Assembly (NCBI GenBank): GCA_037447655.1
Contig: JBBHKE010002972.1
Location: 1-54,190 of the forward strand
Length of the DNA: 54,190 bases
Reading direction: 5' to 3'
DNA from: Zygnema cylindricum
Lineage: Eukaryota; Streptophyta; Zygnematophyceae; Zygnematales; Zygnemataceae
This document shows positions 31,621-42,759 of the stretch, piece after piece. The notes under the pieces are model-generated. The model was not told where the DNA came from. It saw only the letters and a list, made by a program, of their open reading frames with translations, and made no database searches. Within the stretch, counting starts at the first letter, position 1. Each line of letters begins with the position of its first letter. A program made the translations under genes and the position numbers.

Positions 31621-34586
31621 GTCGGCAGGTTGTTAGCAAAAACGGCAAGGTTGCAGTTACAGGTACTAGAGATAGTAGCAAGATGTATCGCATGGATATG
31701 GCTAATACAAAGGAAAATGATGTTTTGTACTCCGGTGTTTTGCACTCAGATGAGTTGTGGCATAAAAGATTAGGCCATGTAAACTATGATAGTCTGAGGA
31801 AAATGGTCCTTGCTAGAAAAATAGAGGGTGTATCACTCACAGATGAGCCAGTCAAAACCTGTGATGGTTGCGTTTTAGGCAAAATCCACCGATTACCATT
31901 TCCTAAGGAGTCTGAGCATCGGTCAACGAAACTGCTGCAACAAATTCATTCGGATGTTTTTGGTCCTGCGAATGTTCCATCTGCCGGGGGGATGAAATAC
32001 ATGGTCACCTTCACGGATGATTTCTCCAGGTTTACAAAAGTGTACTTCATGAAGGAGAAGAGTGAAGTGTTTGGTCACTTCAAACACTATAAAGCATGGG
32101 CTGAAAAACTTCATAATACATCTATTTTACAGCTCAGATCGGACAATGGTGGTGAATATACATCGAAAGAATTTGAAACCTTTTTACTCGAGGAAGGCAT
32201 TAGTCATCTATTGACTGTTCCATATTCACCGGAACAAAATGGGGTATCGGAAAGGCTGAATAGAACTCTCACGGAAAGCTCTAGATCTATGCTCGCAGAT
32301 AAAAATGTGGATCCGAAATTCTGGGTTGAGGCTCTAAATTGTGCAGTTTATATTAAAAATAGGATAGGATCCAGATCGGTAGAAACAACTCCTTACGAAA
32401 TCTGGACATGTAGCAAACCAGATGTTAGCCATTTCAAGGTCTTTGGTAGTCAATGCTTTATATTGGATACGTCTACAGATAGATGGAAAATGGAGCCGAA
32501 GGGATTACCGGGTATTCTGTTAGGATATGATGATCACTCGAAAGGTTATAGAGTCTTTGTGTTTGAAAGGCAGAAAATAGTTGTAGCTAGAAACATCATT
32601 GTTAAGGATGAACTAGACTCCATAGATTTATTTCAAATGACAGAGCAGCAAAAGCAACAAAAAGTACAGGAGTATGTCATCTTAGATTGCATGCAGGAAA
32701 TTGTCCCGCAGATTCCACAAACTCCGGTAATGACTCCGACGTCAGACTCTCTCCAACTTCCTCACCAACTTCCGGTCCAGACGGACCAAGAGCAGTCAAT
32801 ACACACGGATCGCAACCAGCGCAATCACGAACACACGGATCGCAACCAGCGCAATCAGCAAGACACGGATCGCAACCAGCGCAATCAGCGCAATCAGCGC
32901 AATGCGCGCCATCTGATGATCTCAGCCTCAGAATTTCCGAGGGGAAGAAGATCAAGCAGCCGCTTGCAAGCAAGCTCTCACTTTGCCTACTTGGCAGTCT
33001 CAGGGGAGCCCTTGACCATCCAAGAGGCCTTCTCATCACCAGAGCGGAATCACTGGATTGAGGCGGCAAACGACGAAATGAAGTCGATCATGGAGGCTCA
33101 AACATGGGAGCTCGTGGACCTTCCTCCATACCGAAAAAGCGATCGGCAGCAAATGGGTATTCAAGGTGAAGTTAAATCCCGAAAACACCATTGAACGCTA
33201 TAAGGCCAGACTTGTGGCGAAGGGGTACAATCAAAAGGAAGGAATCAATTTTGAAGAAACATTTTCTCCGGTTGTAAGATTTCCAATAGTTAGGATTTTG
33301 CTGTATCGCTAGCTGCTATAGAAGATATGGAAATTCATCAGATGGATGTAAAAACGGCCTTTTTGCATGGAGAACTAGAAGAGACCATTTACATGCAGCA
33401 ACCTGAAAAGTATGTGGAACCAGGAAAAGAGCACTTAGTATGCAAGTTGCTAAAATCTTTGTACGGCCTAAAACAGGCCCCCAGACAGTGGAATATAAAG
33501 CTTGATGAATTCTTGACTAGTCTAGGATTTCAAAGGATAAGTTCTGATCACTCTGTCTACGTTCTAAAGGGTGAAAATGGGATAGTGTATATAGCACTAT
33601 ATGTAGATGATTTGCTATTAATTAGCAAATCAATGGCTGAAATTAACAAAATCAAAACTGCTCGAAACTCACGGTTCGAGATGAAAGACCTCGGTGAGGC
33701 AAAATATATTTTGGGTATCCAGGTAGAGAGGGACAGAAATAAGAAAATAATAAAATTGACTCAAAAAGAGGCTATTGGAAACATGTTAGATGAGTACGGA
33801 ATGCGGGGGGCAAAAGGATGTTTAACTCCAATGGAGTTTCGGTAGAAGTTAGAGGGAGAAGAGACAGAACCAGGTGTCATTGTTAGCGAGTATTTAGAAT
33901 CAGGGGAGAATGATCCTATGACAATAATACCTTATAGACAGAGAGTGGGAAGCTTAATATACTTCATGAACTGTACCCGTCCTGACATTGCTGCAGCTGT
34001 CGGGGTACTGAGTAGGAGTCTAGAAAATCCAAGAAAATCTAATCTTGATGCAGCAAAGAGAGTCTTAAGATATTTGGCAGGAACTAAAGATCTCAAACTC
34101 ACTCTAGGCGGAGGAGAAGTCAAGCTGCAAACATGGAGTGATGCAAGCTATGGCGACATGCCAAGCCGGAAATCCACCACGGGATTTGTTCTACAAATTG
34201 GGAACGGTACTTGCTGTTGGAGCAGCAAACTTCAAAAGGTTACAGCACAGTCGACAATGGAGTCAGAATATATGGCAGCAAGCTCGGCCCTCAAAGAACT
34301 CTTATGGGTAAAATCCATGTTACACGAACTAGGATACATGCAAGCTGGTCCACAGGTGATCTGGTGTGATAACCAAGCTGCCATTGCCATTGCTTCTAAC
34401 CCGAGTCATCACTTCAAAAGGAAGCACATGGATGTACGATTACACTTTGTAAGAGAAAAGGTGTACTCTAGAGTGATTAAATTATGTTATTTGCCAGATG
34501 CAAAAATGATTGCTGATATGCTCACTAAAGCCCTTCCTGCTCCTAAGCTGAAGAATTGTAGGGACGCAGTGGGATTAAATGAATAG
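31620..34586 (+). pseudogene. Copia integrase-RT-RNase H of H1, few breaks
   Basis: The frame 31683-33194 holds integrase: zinc region LWHKRLGHVNYD and CDGCVLGK, then the catalytic set IHSDVFGP, RSDNGGEY and NGVSERLNRT, followed by the C-terminal core (KVFGSQCF, LGYDDHSKGYRVF). A linker has three copies of a 10-residue TDRNQRN repeat (32802-32903). Frame changes near 33150 and 33300 break the start of RT. From 33327 RT reads MDVKTAFLHGELEE, YGLKQAPRQW and ALYVDDLLLI (intact active site) to a TAG at 33843. RNase H follows in 33918-34586 (TWSDASYGD, STMESEYMA, CDNQAAIAIA) and ends VGLNE. All catalytic motifs are kept. Only the frame is broken, in about five places. Confidence 0.9.
32802..32903 (+). 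repeat. 30-bp coding repeat in H1 pol linker
   Basis: Three units of ACGGATCGCAACCAGCGCAA plus ten variable bases, encoding TDRNQRN, between integrase and RT. The last unit is extended by two extra CAGCGCAAT steps. It is in frame with pol. Confidence 0.88.
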
Positions 34587-34737
34587 TTGAATTGTTGCAC
34601 TGCTATACTGCCACTCTGCGATAATTCCACCATTGTGAGGTAGTGGGACTGGGTGACTTGCTAATTGCTATATTGCTATGCTGCGATGCTGCGCTAGTTT
34701 ATCACCGCAGCTGCGTCGGGATACTGAGTCTAAAGCT

Positions 34738-34746
34738 TTAGGGGAG
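34738..34746 (+). other. Polypurine tract of H1
   Basis: TTAGGGGAG directly before the 3' LTR start TGTTGTC. The same tract precedes the LTR in F1 (23601-23609) and, on the minus strand, in H3 (53219-53227). Confidence 0.8.
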
Positions 34747-35521
34747 TGTTGTCTTTTTGGAAAGCTTTCAGTCTCAGAGCAGCGCAGCTACTTTACAGAC
34801 AAAGCAGCGCAGCTGCTATACAGACAGAGCAGCGCAGCTGCTATACAACAGAGCAGCGCAGCTGCTATACAGCAGCGCAGCTGCTATACAGCAGCGCAGC
34901 TGCTATACAGCAGAGCAGCTACTATACAGCAGAGCAGCGCAGCAGCAGAGCAGCGCAGCAACGAAGCTGCAACACAGACAGGACAACCCAACCACGATTA
35001 TATTTGATATGGTCCGTACGGACAACGCAACGTCTGATATTCTTAATGTGATTCTGTACAGGATAGAGCAACTGCGATAGATACGATTCTAGTCAACTTA
35101 GTGGGAACTCAGTGGTAGCTCAGTGGTAGCTCAGTGGTAGCTTAGTATTAGCTTGGCAGCTTGACGTACCTCTCAGGTACACTGGTATTGCCTGTACAAC
35201 ACAAGTATAAGACTTAGGACTCATAACATATAATGTATCCAGACTTCCAAGTAGTAAAACTACAGACAATTTTTGGGAAACTTCTGAGTATTATATCTTG
35301 AGTGTCGTCGGGTCAATTGTGGTATAACTTTGGGAGTTATCAGTGTTTATTCTACTCTATATTCTGATAGATTTTTGTGAGGTTTGAATGCTTCTATAAG
35401 AAGTGGGGAGCACTTAAGAACAGCTGTTTGGTAGGATTCTTGATAGCTTCTGAGAGTGTATCATGTCTACTTCTACTACTACTGCTGCTCCTCCACCTGC
35501 ACCGGTGGTTGTAGAACAACA
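34747..35521 (+). repeat. 3' LTR of H1 (775 bp)
   Basis: Almost identical to 29656-30419. It has one more CAGTGGTAGCT unit near 35110-35140. It ends with the gag-start codons and ACAACA, followed by the target duplication TGCCG. Confidence 0.92.
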
Positions 35522-35933
35522 TGCCGTAGTACCTTTCTGTACTTTACAGTCATATGATTCGTTCGTACTTCAGTAGAAAGGGGTTGTGAGAGGAGTTTAG
35601 GACTTAGGAATTTGGTAGGCAGTCACCTCTCTCTAAGAGAGCTTTGTATAAAATTGGCATTTTTGCTGGCTCATAATTTATCGCATGGTTGGGCGTTTTC
35701 AGATTTTTTTTTTCCTACGGAATCAGGGGAGTCCAAGCTACATAGGGGTGCAATCAAATTGTTTTTTTTTCTTCTTGGGTAGCAGTGGTTGCCATTGGAA
35801 GTGGGTTAGTTAATAACTATCTAGAGGCTTCGTAAATTTTGTAGTCCAATGGAGGACACAAAATTGCATTCACATGCCCAAGTCTCTTATGCCACAACAT
35901 AATATCATTGACACTAGCATAGTAAAGTTTGAG

Positions 35934-36215
35934 TTTTTCATTGCTTAAAGCAAGCTTGAACCTTTCTCAGCTACCTTGGCTACCTTTCTCAGCAGTGAAA
36001 TACACATCTTCCTCAAAACTATGAGTAAAAACTCTTTTTCTAGTGCTAGTTTCAAATCCTTTATCATCTAATTTAGTTTTTCATTTCTTAAAGCAAGCCT
36101 AAACATTCCTTGGCTACCTTTCTCATGATTGAAATACACATCTTCCTCAAAACTAGGTGTAAAAACTCTTTTTCTAGTGCTAGTTTCAAATCCTTTATCA
36201 TCTAATTCAAATGTA
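35934..36215 (-). repeat. Tandem duplication of about 140 bp in X1
   Basis: 35934-36077 and 36078-36215 are near copies. Both contain TTTTTCATT.CTTAAAGCAAGC, GAAATACACATCTTCCTCAA and TTTTTCTAGTGCTAGTTTCA. E has a single copy at the equivalent place, so the duplication is specific to X1. Confidence 0.85.
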
Positions 36216-37566
36216 GTGATAAGGTTTTTGTTTAACTCTGGAATAAACAATACATTGGAGACGTAACTATTCAGGTTTTTCACTCCACTATGACTTTCAG
36301 ATCTACCGATCCTACATAAGTAGTGGTAACTACCCTCCCATCCACATATTCAATCTATACTGTAGCGATCTTTCTCAACTTAGTGAACAGATGCTTATCC
36401 TTGCACATGTGCATAGAGGCACCTGAATCCACAATCCAACCTCCTTCACCTTTCAGTCCACAGAAAGCACATTTCTGCTTTCGTGGAATTTCGACTTCTG
36501 TCTTTGCCTCCAACTCCTCATCCAAAAGAAGTTCGTCGTCCTCCTCATCGAATTCCTCCTCGAGAACCTGTGTGACAAGTGCCTTTTTCTTCCCTCATGG
36601 CTGACCCTCGGTCTGCCTCTCCTTTATCTGAAGCTCGGTCAGTTTGGTACATTCCGCCATGTAATGCTTGGGTTTCTTGCAGAAATAACAAAGCCCTTTA
36701 AGTACCCTTGTTCCGGACTCATCGGATTGATTTTTCTCGTCTTCCCTTCCATGACTTCCAAAGGGTTTTCGTGAATCTTTGTTTCTCCAACTTGCTCCGC
36801 CGGCTAAGGCTTGTCTACTCCTAACTCCCCTCCGAATTTTGATTGTATTCTCTCGTACGAGGATCATACCAACTACCGAATTCCATATCCACCTTGAGTC
36901 CGCCAGATCCTGTACCAAGTTCACAATGTTCTCATACTTATCGGGTAGTTTTATGAGTAAAAAGTGAACCTTTGCCTTCTCGGTTTCTACTTTGTCGGCA
37001 CACACTCTAACTCCATGAAGAGTATAACCAGCTTATTGCAAAAATTAAGCATCTTCTCTCCGTTGTGAAAATATTCATTGATCCTTTGATCTGCTAGCTT
37101 CTGTTCCTGAATAGTACCACTACGGTACATCTCTATAAGCGCCTCCCACAGATCGGATGCCCTTTCCACCTGCAAATGTGGACCTGCGAGTCTTTGTGTG
37201 GGATGACGGAGGATAAAATGCTTGGCCGCCACGTTATTGTAGTCCCCAGGTATCGATGTCATTCTCCTCATTCCTCGAAATAAGAGACATGAAAACAGAT
37301 CCGTTTGTTATAGGTGTGGTTTTCTCTTTTTCCTTCTCTATCTCCATCACAATGCTTTCTCCGTCTTATGAGTCCTCTAATAGCGGTGGATGTGGTTTCC
37401 TACCAAATCTGCTTCGTCGAAACCTTGGAGGGATAGTAGGACCGGATGGGCGCTTTACTCGCCCACTCACTATTCCCCAAAATCTTTTCTCACATAGGGC
37501 TCGTATCATCATACTCTCCCAGTAGATGAACCCAGTCCCATTGAATAAAGGCACCCTAGAGGGTGG

Positions 37567-37578
37567 GCCCATAACCTA
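37567..37578 (-). other. Primer-binding site of X1 (half-tRNA type)
   Basis: The minus strand reads GGTTATGGGCCC, identical to E and complementary to the initiator tRNA-Met anticodon arm. It lies directly after the LTR end GTTGTA. Fifteen bases upstream inside the LTR is GGTATCAGAG (37594-37585), which resembles the common plant primer site for the 3' end of the same tRNA. Confidence 0.8.
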
Positions 37579-38576
37579 CAACTCTGATACCTCCATTGGT
37601 ACTCAGAGTAGGCAGCTTATCAAAAGCCTCTAGGATCACCTCAATCCCTTAGACTTTGTATGAGTATTTCTGACACCTTGAGAGAATACATACTGACCAA
37701 ATTGCACTCCTTGAAAGATCTGCATTCTATGAGTCTGTCACAAAAAGAATCCTTGAAATTGCTCCCTCTGAGCTGTTAATAATCAATGGTCAAAGATGAC
37801 CTTTTATACAGATGCGCTCTGGGAGAGAGGTTGCTACCTATTATTTTCTAAGTCTTGAACCCCTCTCTTATCCCTCTACTACTAAAGTAAGAAGCTAATC
37901 AATTCAGTGTACAGTACAGAAAGGTACTTGGCCCGTAGTACTTTATGTACGGCCATTGTACGACATGGCCAAGAAAGCGATGTCTGCCATATCCGGGTTC
38001 GCCATGGTATGTCCCGGAGATGTCGCCATCCAATGTCATGTTGCCACGTGTCACCCGGCGTGGCTGCGACCACAAACCGCCAAATCGTCCATTCCGTGAT
38101 GTCGGCTTCTTCCTCTGCCATCCGATTAATATTGGCCTTAATTTATAGTCGTTAAAATACAAACAGTACTTTTCGATGTGACTCTATCTAACTATGTCTA
38201 TGTGATTGTGGTCCGTTCGTCAGTTAAATGAACTTTCCTATTTTCACATCTTTATGTAGCTATCGTACCCTATATACTTCGACACAGGTGCTAGGCTACA
38301 TGGTAACGACGTTGGGCTATTAAGGTGGACGATAGCTACCACGATCAAATCCTGGGTCCGTTAACCTTTTTCGTAAGTTTAACAAATGACTGTCTTTTGA
38401 CTCTAGGAGAGGCATAGGCAGCCATGGCTCTAACTTCTTCTTCAACCTCCAGTGACTACGATAAGTATGAGGGCTATAGAGAGAAGATAGAAGCAAGCTG
38501 CCTCAGCTTTTCCTTCCTCATTTTAGATTACTTAAGAAACTTAGAAAATACATAAGAAAACCTTTTAATTTCAATA
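37579..38576 (-). repeat. 5' LTR of X1 (998 bp)
   Basis: On the minus strand it starts TATTGAAATTAAAAGG (38576; second base G changed to A) and ends GTTGTA before the primer site. It is the same length as the rebuilt E LTR and shares its blocks: GGCAGCTTGC, the GCCATGGCT region, a tRNA-like block at 38294-38366, GCCACGTGTC, and the TCTAGAGGCTT region near the end. Confidence 0.83.
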
Positions 38577-39132
38577 GATTGTACGCATGTGATCCCCTGT
38601 TTGAGTAGAAGTTTTTATTCGATTTCACGTGTACTCACGCTACTTGTCCAGTGTGAAAGTAACTCTCCTTGCAAGGAGAGTTTCTTACTCATTAGACGAT
38701 TTGCGTGAAAGCTTCGCAGATCTAAGAAAGTGAAAAATCTAACGCTAAATACTTAGGCCTATAATGTTGGAGCATCCTAGCAACATTTTAATAAACATGT
38801 TTCGTTTGACAAAAAAAAATTAACGAATTTGTACGAAAAACGTACAGCGTCCAATAACCAGCCCATTTTTTACCTAATGGAATCTTACCCTAGCACTAAT
38901 TCGGCACCCCCAAATTTGGACCCTCGAACCTAAAATATAATTAATAAGTCTAATTTTTCCTAACGTTAATACGGGTATTGTTTAACTAGGGTTAATTCAG
39001 GCATTTTTACATGGTGTAATGTACGAAATGTGTCAGTCTGTGAAATTCTATGGGCTCCATTGCCACACAGAATTCGCAGATCCAAAGAAGCTAATCTAGA
39101 TAGTGCCGACTCTAATTTTATGTAAACCCAAA
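38577..39132. other. Non-coding AT-rich DNA flanking X1
   Basis: No gene or transposon terminus is recognised. A perfect palindrome-like CTCTCCTTGCAAGGAGAG lies at 38673-38690. Confidence 0.4.
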
Positions 39133-40443
39133 TGATTGACCCCTTGACAATCAGAGCCCCATTGGAGCTTCACCCTTGTGAAATAATAATTTTTGTGTGC
39201 TTAGTTTTACCACAATGCAAAGTTAGAATATGAGTTTTCGATAACATTCCCCACTTTGACTTTCCCTTAGAAATGCAGCCACCCTGGCACGCAAACACTT
39301 TGATCTACTACACCCTTGTGTAGCTAGGACTCCTTTGAGTCCACAACAAAAAGAATTACTGAATTTGGTCAACTAAGTTGATAGTTATGGTTGATCAAAG
39401 TGAGCCTTTTATACAAAGGGTGCTCTCTGAGAGAGGCGACTACCTAACAAAAATTCTAAGTCCTAAAACCCCTCATAGCCCCTGTAGACCAATCATATTA
39501 TCGCACACTACATAATGTACATCAAAAGTACGGTAGCCGCCGTAACGGAATTACGTGGCAACACTCTCGGTTTGCCACGTGGCGAAAAAGTCGTTATCGT
39601 TCTGTCCCTTTCTTCTTAGGCATCCTATAGGATGATGCCACGTGTCATTTTGACTTGCCGAATTAATCTTTGTTGACCGTTGAATTTCAACGATCGTCGT
39701 TCTGTGTTGACCGTTGAAATTCTACGTCAACACGGAACGAATCATACGACTGTACGAGGTACAAGGTACGGACCAAGCATACGACTGTACCGTACAAGAA
39801 AGTACAGACGCCGGAGTACTTTATGTACGGTCCTTGTACAACATCGCCATAATGTGACATTTGTCATATTCAGGGTTGTCATCTTTCTTTCCAAATATCT
39901 TGTGATCCTGTAGGAACGTGCCACGTGTCATCTAGAGTGGCGGTGCCAGTAATCGCCACGTCGCCCACTCCGGAATCTCGGCTCGCACCACGGCCGTCGA
40001 TTCAAATCGGAATTATATCTGAACCATCGAAAAAAATGTCCGTACTATTTTTTTTGTACGGTATTTAAAGTACAGCTGTTTTTATGCCCTATAAACCGTA
40101 ATCTAGTTAAATGAAAAATCCCACAAGTAATTATTTAGATATCTATCAAATGACATATGTTCAGCAGTATTTTTTGACTAAACGGCCAAAGCTAACGGCT
40201 ACGGGATGTTTGACAGATGGTAGGCACCATGGTCAAATCCTAGGTCCGTCAAATGTTTTTTTAGTAAACCTACCATGATCTACCCTTGTCTCTTTGGAGA
40301 GCTTAGGCAGCCATAGCTCTAGCTCCCTATCCAACCTTTAGTGACTACAACAAATGTGGGGGCTTGGAGAAGGGAGTCAGAGGTAGACTGCCTCTACTAT
40401 TTTCTATCCTAAAACAAACCTAGAAAATACTCAAATATCAACA
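39133..40443 (-). repeat. Probable solo LTR of the E/X1 family
   Basis: The minus strand starts TGTTGATATTTGAGTATTTT at 40443. It shares blocks with the X1 LTR in order: TCTAGGTTTG, the CCATAGCT block, the tRNA-like B-box GGTCAAATCC at 40231-40240, GCCACGTGTCAT, and TACCTAACAAAAATTCTAAG near the end. The low-coordinate border is judged from the last shared block (CCATTGGAG) and a TG at 39133. The flanks CCAAA and GTTTG do not match, so borders are uncertain. An internal duplication of TTGACCGTTGAA.TTC lies at 39671-39730. Confidence 0.65.
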
Positions 40444-42757
40444 GTTTGTACTATAACTGCTCATTATTTATAAAATACAAACACACTAGGTGTCAGATAA
40501 AGGCATTAACACGGAAAATTGAGTGCGTCGCCATGGAAAAGCGCACCCAGGTTTGTTTCCTAACCATTAACATGAGGGAAAATCGTGAGAACTTGTTTTT
40601 ACATGTTAAAGGGTCAAATATATAAACACATACTATCGCGGCTACAATATGGGAATGTATATTCGAAAATTAGGTGTAAAAATTAGCTGTCATTTTTGTT
40701 GGCGTTAGGTCCTTTAACCTAAAACAAAGGTAAAAACACTATTTTTTTATTTACACTAATAATTTTTTGATCTAATAGCGATTCGGGATGTAGTGCGTGG
40801 ATCATAATATGAAACTAAGTAGAACTAATGTTTCCACCTGCTCTCTTTATGTTATTGCGAAGACTTCGTTCCCGAGTTTTATTTCTCCTGCTTTCTTTCA
40901 ACCATGACTTTTGTCTTTTTGTCTCCTTTCCTTATAGATATAAAAGAGTGGTTGCCCTTTTTGTATTTTTAGATAATAGTTGAGCCTTTGTGCAAGGGCA
41001 TTCTCAACGTTGACATCTATGAAGTCCCAGAATTTTCCCTGCTTCATTTTGTGCGTTTCCATTTGCTAAATGAGGCGTAGATCGACTTGACCTGCGATAC
41101 GTATACTGTTTTGCTCGATGAGAGATGTCTCTATGTATAAAGTATACGTAGCCAAACACAGTAAAGTTTTTCAAATATCTTGGTATTTAACGTCGACAAA
41201 GATTCTTCAAGTTTCGAGTGGACACATAAAATATAACGAGTAACAACGGATATTCTACGTAGTCGAGCGTAAACATTATCAAATTCTCTCTAATCTTATC
41301 ATACAAGTGACCATCTTTCATGATTTTTCTATTTATCACTGCGTTAACTATGTGAATTCGAAAACTTCGTGTATCTCAAATTTTAAATTGACAAATTTCA
41401 ATCTCCGCATATTTAAATATATTTGACGCGATGTGTACGAGTTCGATTTAATGTGTACGAGCAACAATTTTTTTTTAAAGTACATCCTAGTGGGTAAGTG
41501 TTGTGCCTACGAGTCTCGATGATATGATGAAGAGAACGTGGGTTGGTTTAGGTGGTTACAATATCAACTTCTGATGTACAATATTTTGACATTGTGCAAT
41601 CTTTGTATAATAATGTCGAGGGAAGTTGGGAGAATGTAATCGATGATGATAACAGATGCAAAATGAGGGATCCACTTTGCGATACAAACACCTCTTCGAC
41701 GACATATATGATAGTATGTCCCTTTTCTTAAAATTACAGTTTATTTCCCTCGAATATCGATAGATGTCTTAGAGGGGAATTATAATTATTTTGTTGAAGA
41801 GTTTGCACTAGCTAAAATTCTCACGAATATGCATTAGTTTAAGTATATGCAGACCAATTTGTGCAATTCAATGTATAGTGCACGTGTAGGTGATTATAAA
41901 TTGCGATTTTCATTTGGTCCGTTTTGTACACAAATTAGAAAGGTACAATTTGTCAACAAGTGGACATTCCACACTAAATTTGATAAGCTTTGTGACAAAT
42001 AGTGTAGTAAATGGATCACTCGATAACATAATCCAAAGGAATTTATAACACAATATTATAGCTTTGGTGTTTGTAATATAAGTTACATTTTACTATATTG
42101 TTTACTTCTCTTGTGTTTAATTTTTGTTGAACGTGCACAAAATGCTTGTGTCTCTGTAATAAGCTAAGTCCTCGCTCTTTTATATCTTAGCACAATTTTT
42201 GCTGTCAACGACGGATTGATCACTGACCAACAAGAATGCTTACGTTTTCACCAATGGCTAAGACAATTTTTTAATCTCTATACAAATTTTTTACCTTTGT
42301 CGTATGTTTCAAAACCTTGAAATAGGTCGAGTTTCTGTTCGTCTGCACCCCTGAACGGCGTGTCCCTCGGCGAACGTCACTAAACGGGTAATTACTATGT
42401 CCCTCGGACTACCTCATAGATCGAGTAACTTACAAAGTACCCCTTTTGCAATCGTTTTTAACAATCAGATCTTGGCTGCTCGAACTTGTTAATGAATATA
42501 GTTCAAGGTGCCACCTGCAATAATGAGTCTTCACCCGTCTATCCTTCGTTCGTGACCGTCTGATTATAGAATAATGGCGGTTCAGAAGCTAGCCGTCCTT
42601 TTCAAGTTGTACGACTCGGTGCCTTTCCGTTAACAATTGTGTTGTTTTGGGTCGCGCCTACAAATGTCCGTACGGACGTCGTGACTAGTAACAAAGGTAC
42701 TTATACGTTTTGATAAACAGGACACGGTCCATGCCCGTGTAACGGGCATTGATTTAC
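40444..42757. other. Long gene-free stretch
   Basis: No frame above 60 codons and no recognisable transposon ends. A TAATAGCGATTCGGGATGTAG word at about 40775-40795 resembles a decayed end of MITE family M. It is probably old repeat DNA. Confidence 0.4.
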
Positions 42758-42759
42758 TA

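Larger units (their letters stand above)
29656..35521 (+). mobile_element. Ty1/copia element H1 (5866 bp), complete structure
   Basis: Both LTRs begin TGTTGTCTTTTTGG and end GTAGAACAACA. A perfect 5-bp duplication TGCCG lies at 29651-29655 and 35522-35526. The empty target is visible in the 5' LTR of E at about 21665-21685 (GACATCGGCCGTAG). LTRs of 764 and 775 bp are almost identical and differ mainly by one extra 11-bp repeat, so H1 is probably the youngest large insertion. It is damaged by a few stops and frame changes. Confidence 0.94.
15033..35868 (+). mobile_element. Ty1/copia element E carrying four nested insertions
   Basis: The LTR starts TGTTTAAATTATC (15033) and the element ends with an LTR finishing ATTGCA (35868). 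It is flanked by the perfect 5-bp duplication TTCAC (15028-15032, 35869-35873). After subtracting D, F1, F2 and H1 the element is about 7 kb, with two LTRs of about 1.0 kb, gag and pol. It is inserted in the integrase of X1. The internal region runs from the primer site at 22026 to the polypurine tract AAGGGGAG ending at 27718. Gag and pol carry many stops, so it is non-functional. Confidence 0.92.
27719..35868 (+). repeat. 3' LTR of E, interrupted by F2 and H1
   Basis: Parts are 27719-27843, 29113-29655 and 35522-35868. It begins TGTTGAAATTATT after the tract AAGGGGAG and ends ATTGCA next to TTCAC. It matches the 5' LTR part for part, including the antisense tRNA-like block at 29206-29267. 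Confidence 0.9.
35869..37598 (-). pseudogene. X1 gag-protease and start of integrase, broken
   Basis: Minus-strand gag begins at ATG 37598, inside the LTR, and reads MEVSEL, then a TAG, then VMGPPSRVPLFNGTGFIYW. Further pieces are AAKHFILRHPTQRLAGPHLQ (near 37220) and KVHFLLIKLPDKYENIVN (near 36960). A complete zinc knuckle CYFCKKPKHYMAEC lies near 36690-36650, followed by a Glu/Asp/Ser-rich stretch. Protease keeps WIVDSGASMHMC near 36440-36400, with a stop soon after. The integrase zinc start (LWHKRLGHVN) reaches 35869, where E interrupts it; the rest is at 15032. A tandem duplication (35934-36215) adds a second copy of the protease-integrase linker. Confidence 0.84.
13702..38576 (-). mobile_element. 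Outer Ty1/copia element X1, split by E
   Basis: X1 is the oldest resolvable layer. Its 5' LTR, gag, protease and the first integrase residues are at 38576-35869. The rest of integrase and the start of reverse transcriptase are at 15032-13702. The split falls inside one protein word: RLGHVN reads from the right piece and continues with LEKLKGMKKIGVVEGI in the left piece, matching E's own RLGHVHFDRLREMKRLGVVEGI. The 5-bp TTCAC flanks the intervening E. Its 3' end is lost at F3. X1 and E belong to the same or sister families. Confidence 0.88.

Noticed and set aside
39133-40443. Target-site duplication for the solo E/X1-type LTR
   Set aside because: The flanks CCAAA and GTTTG do not match, and the left border is only estimated.
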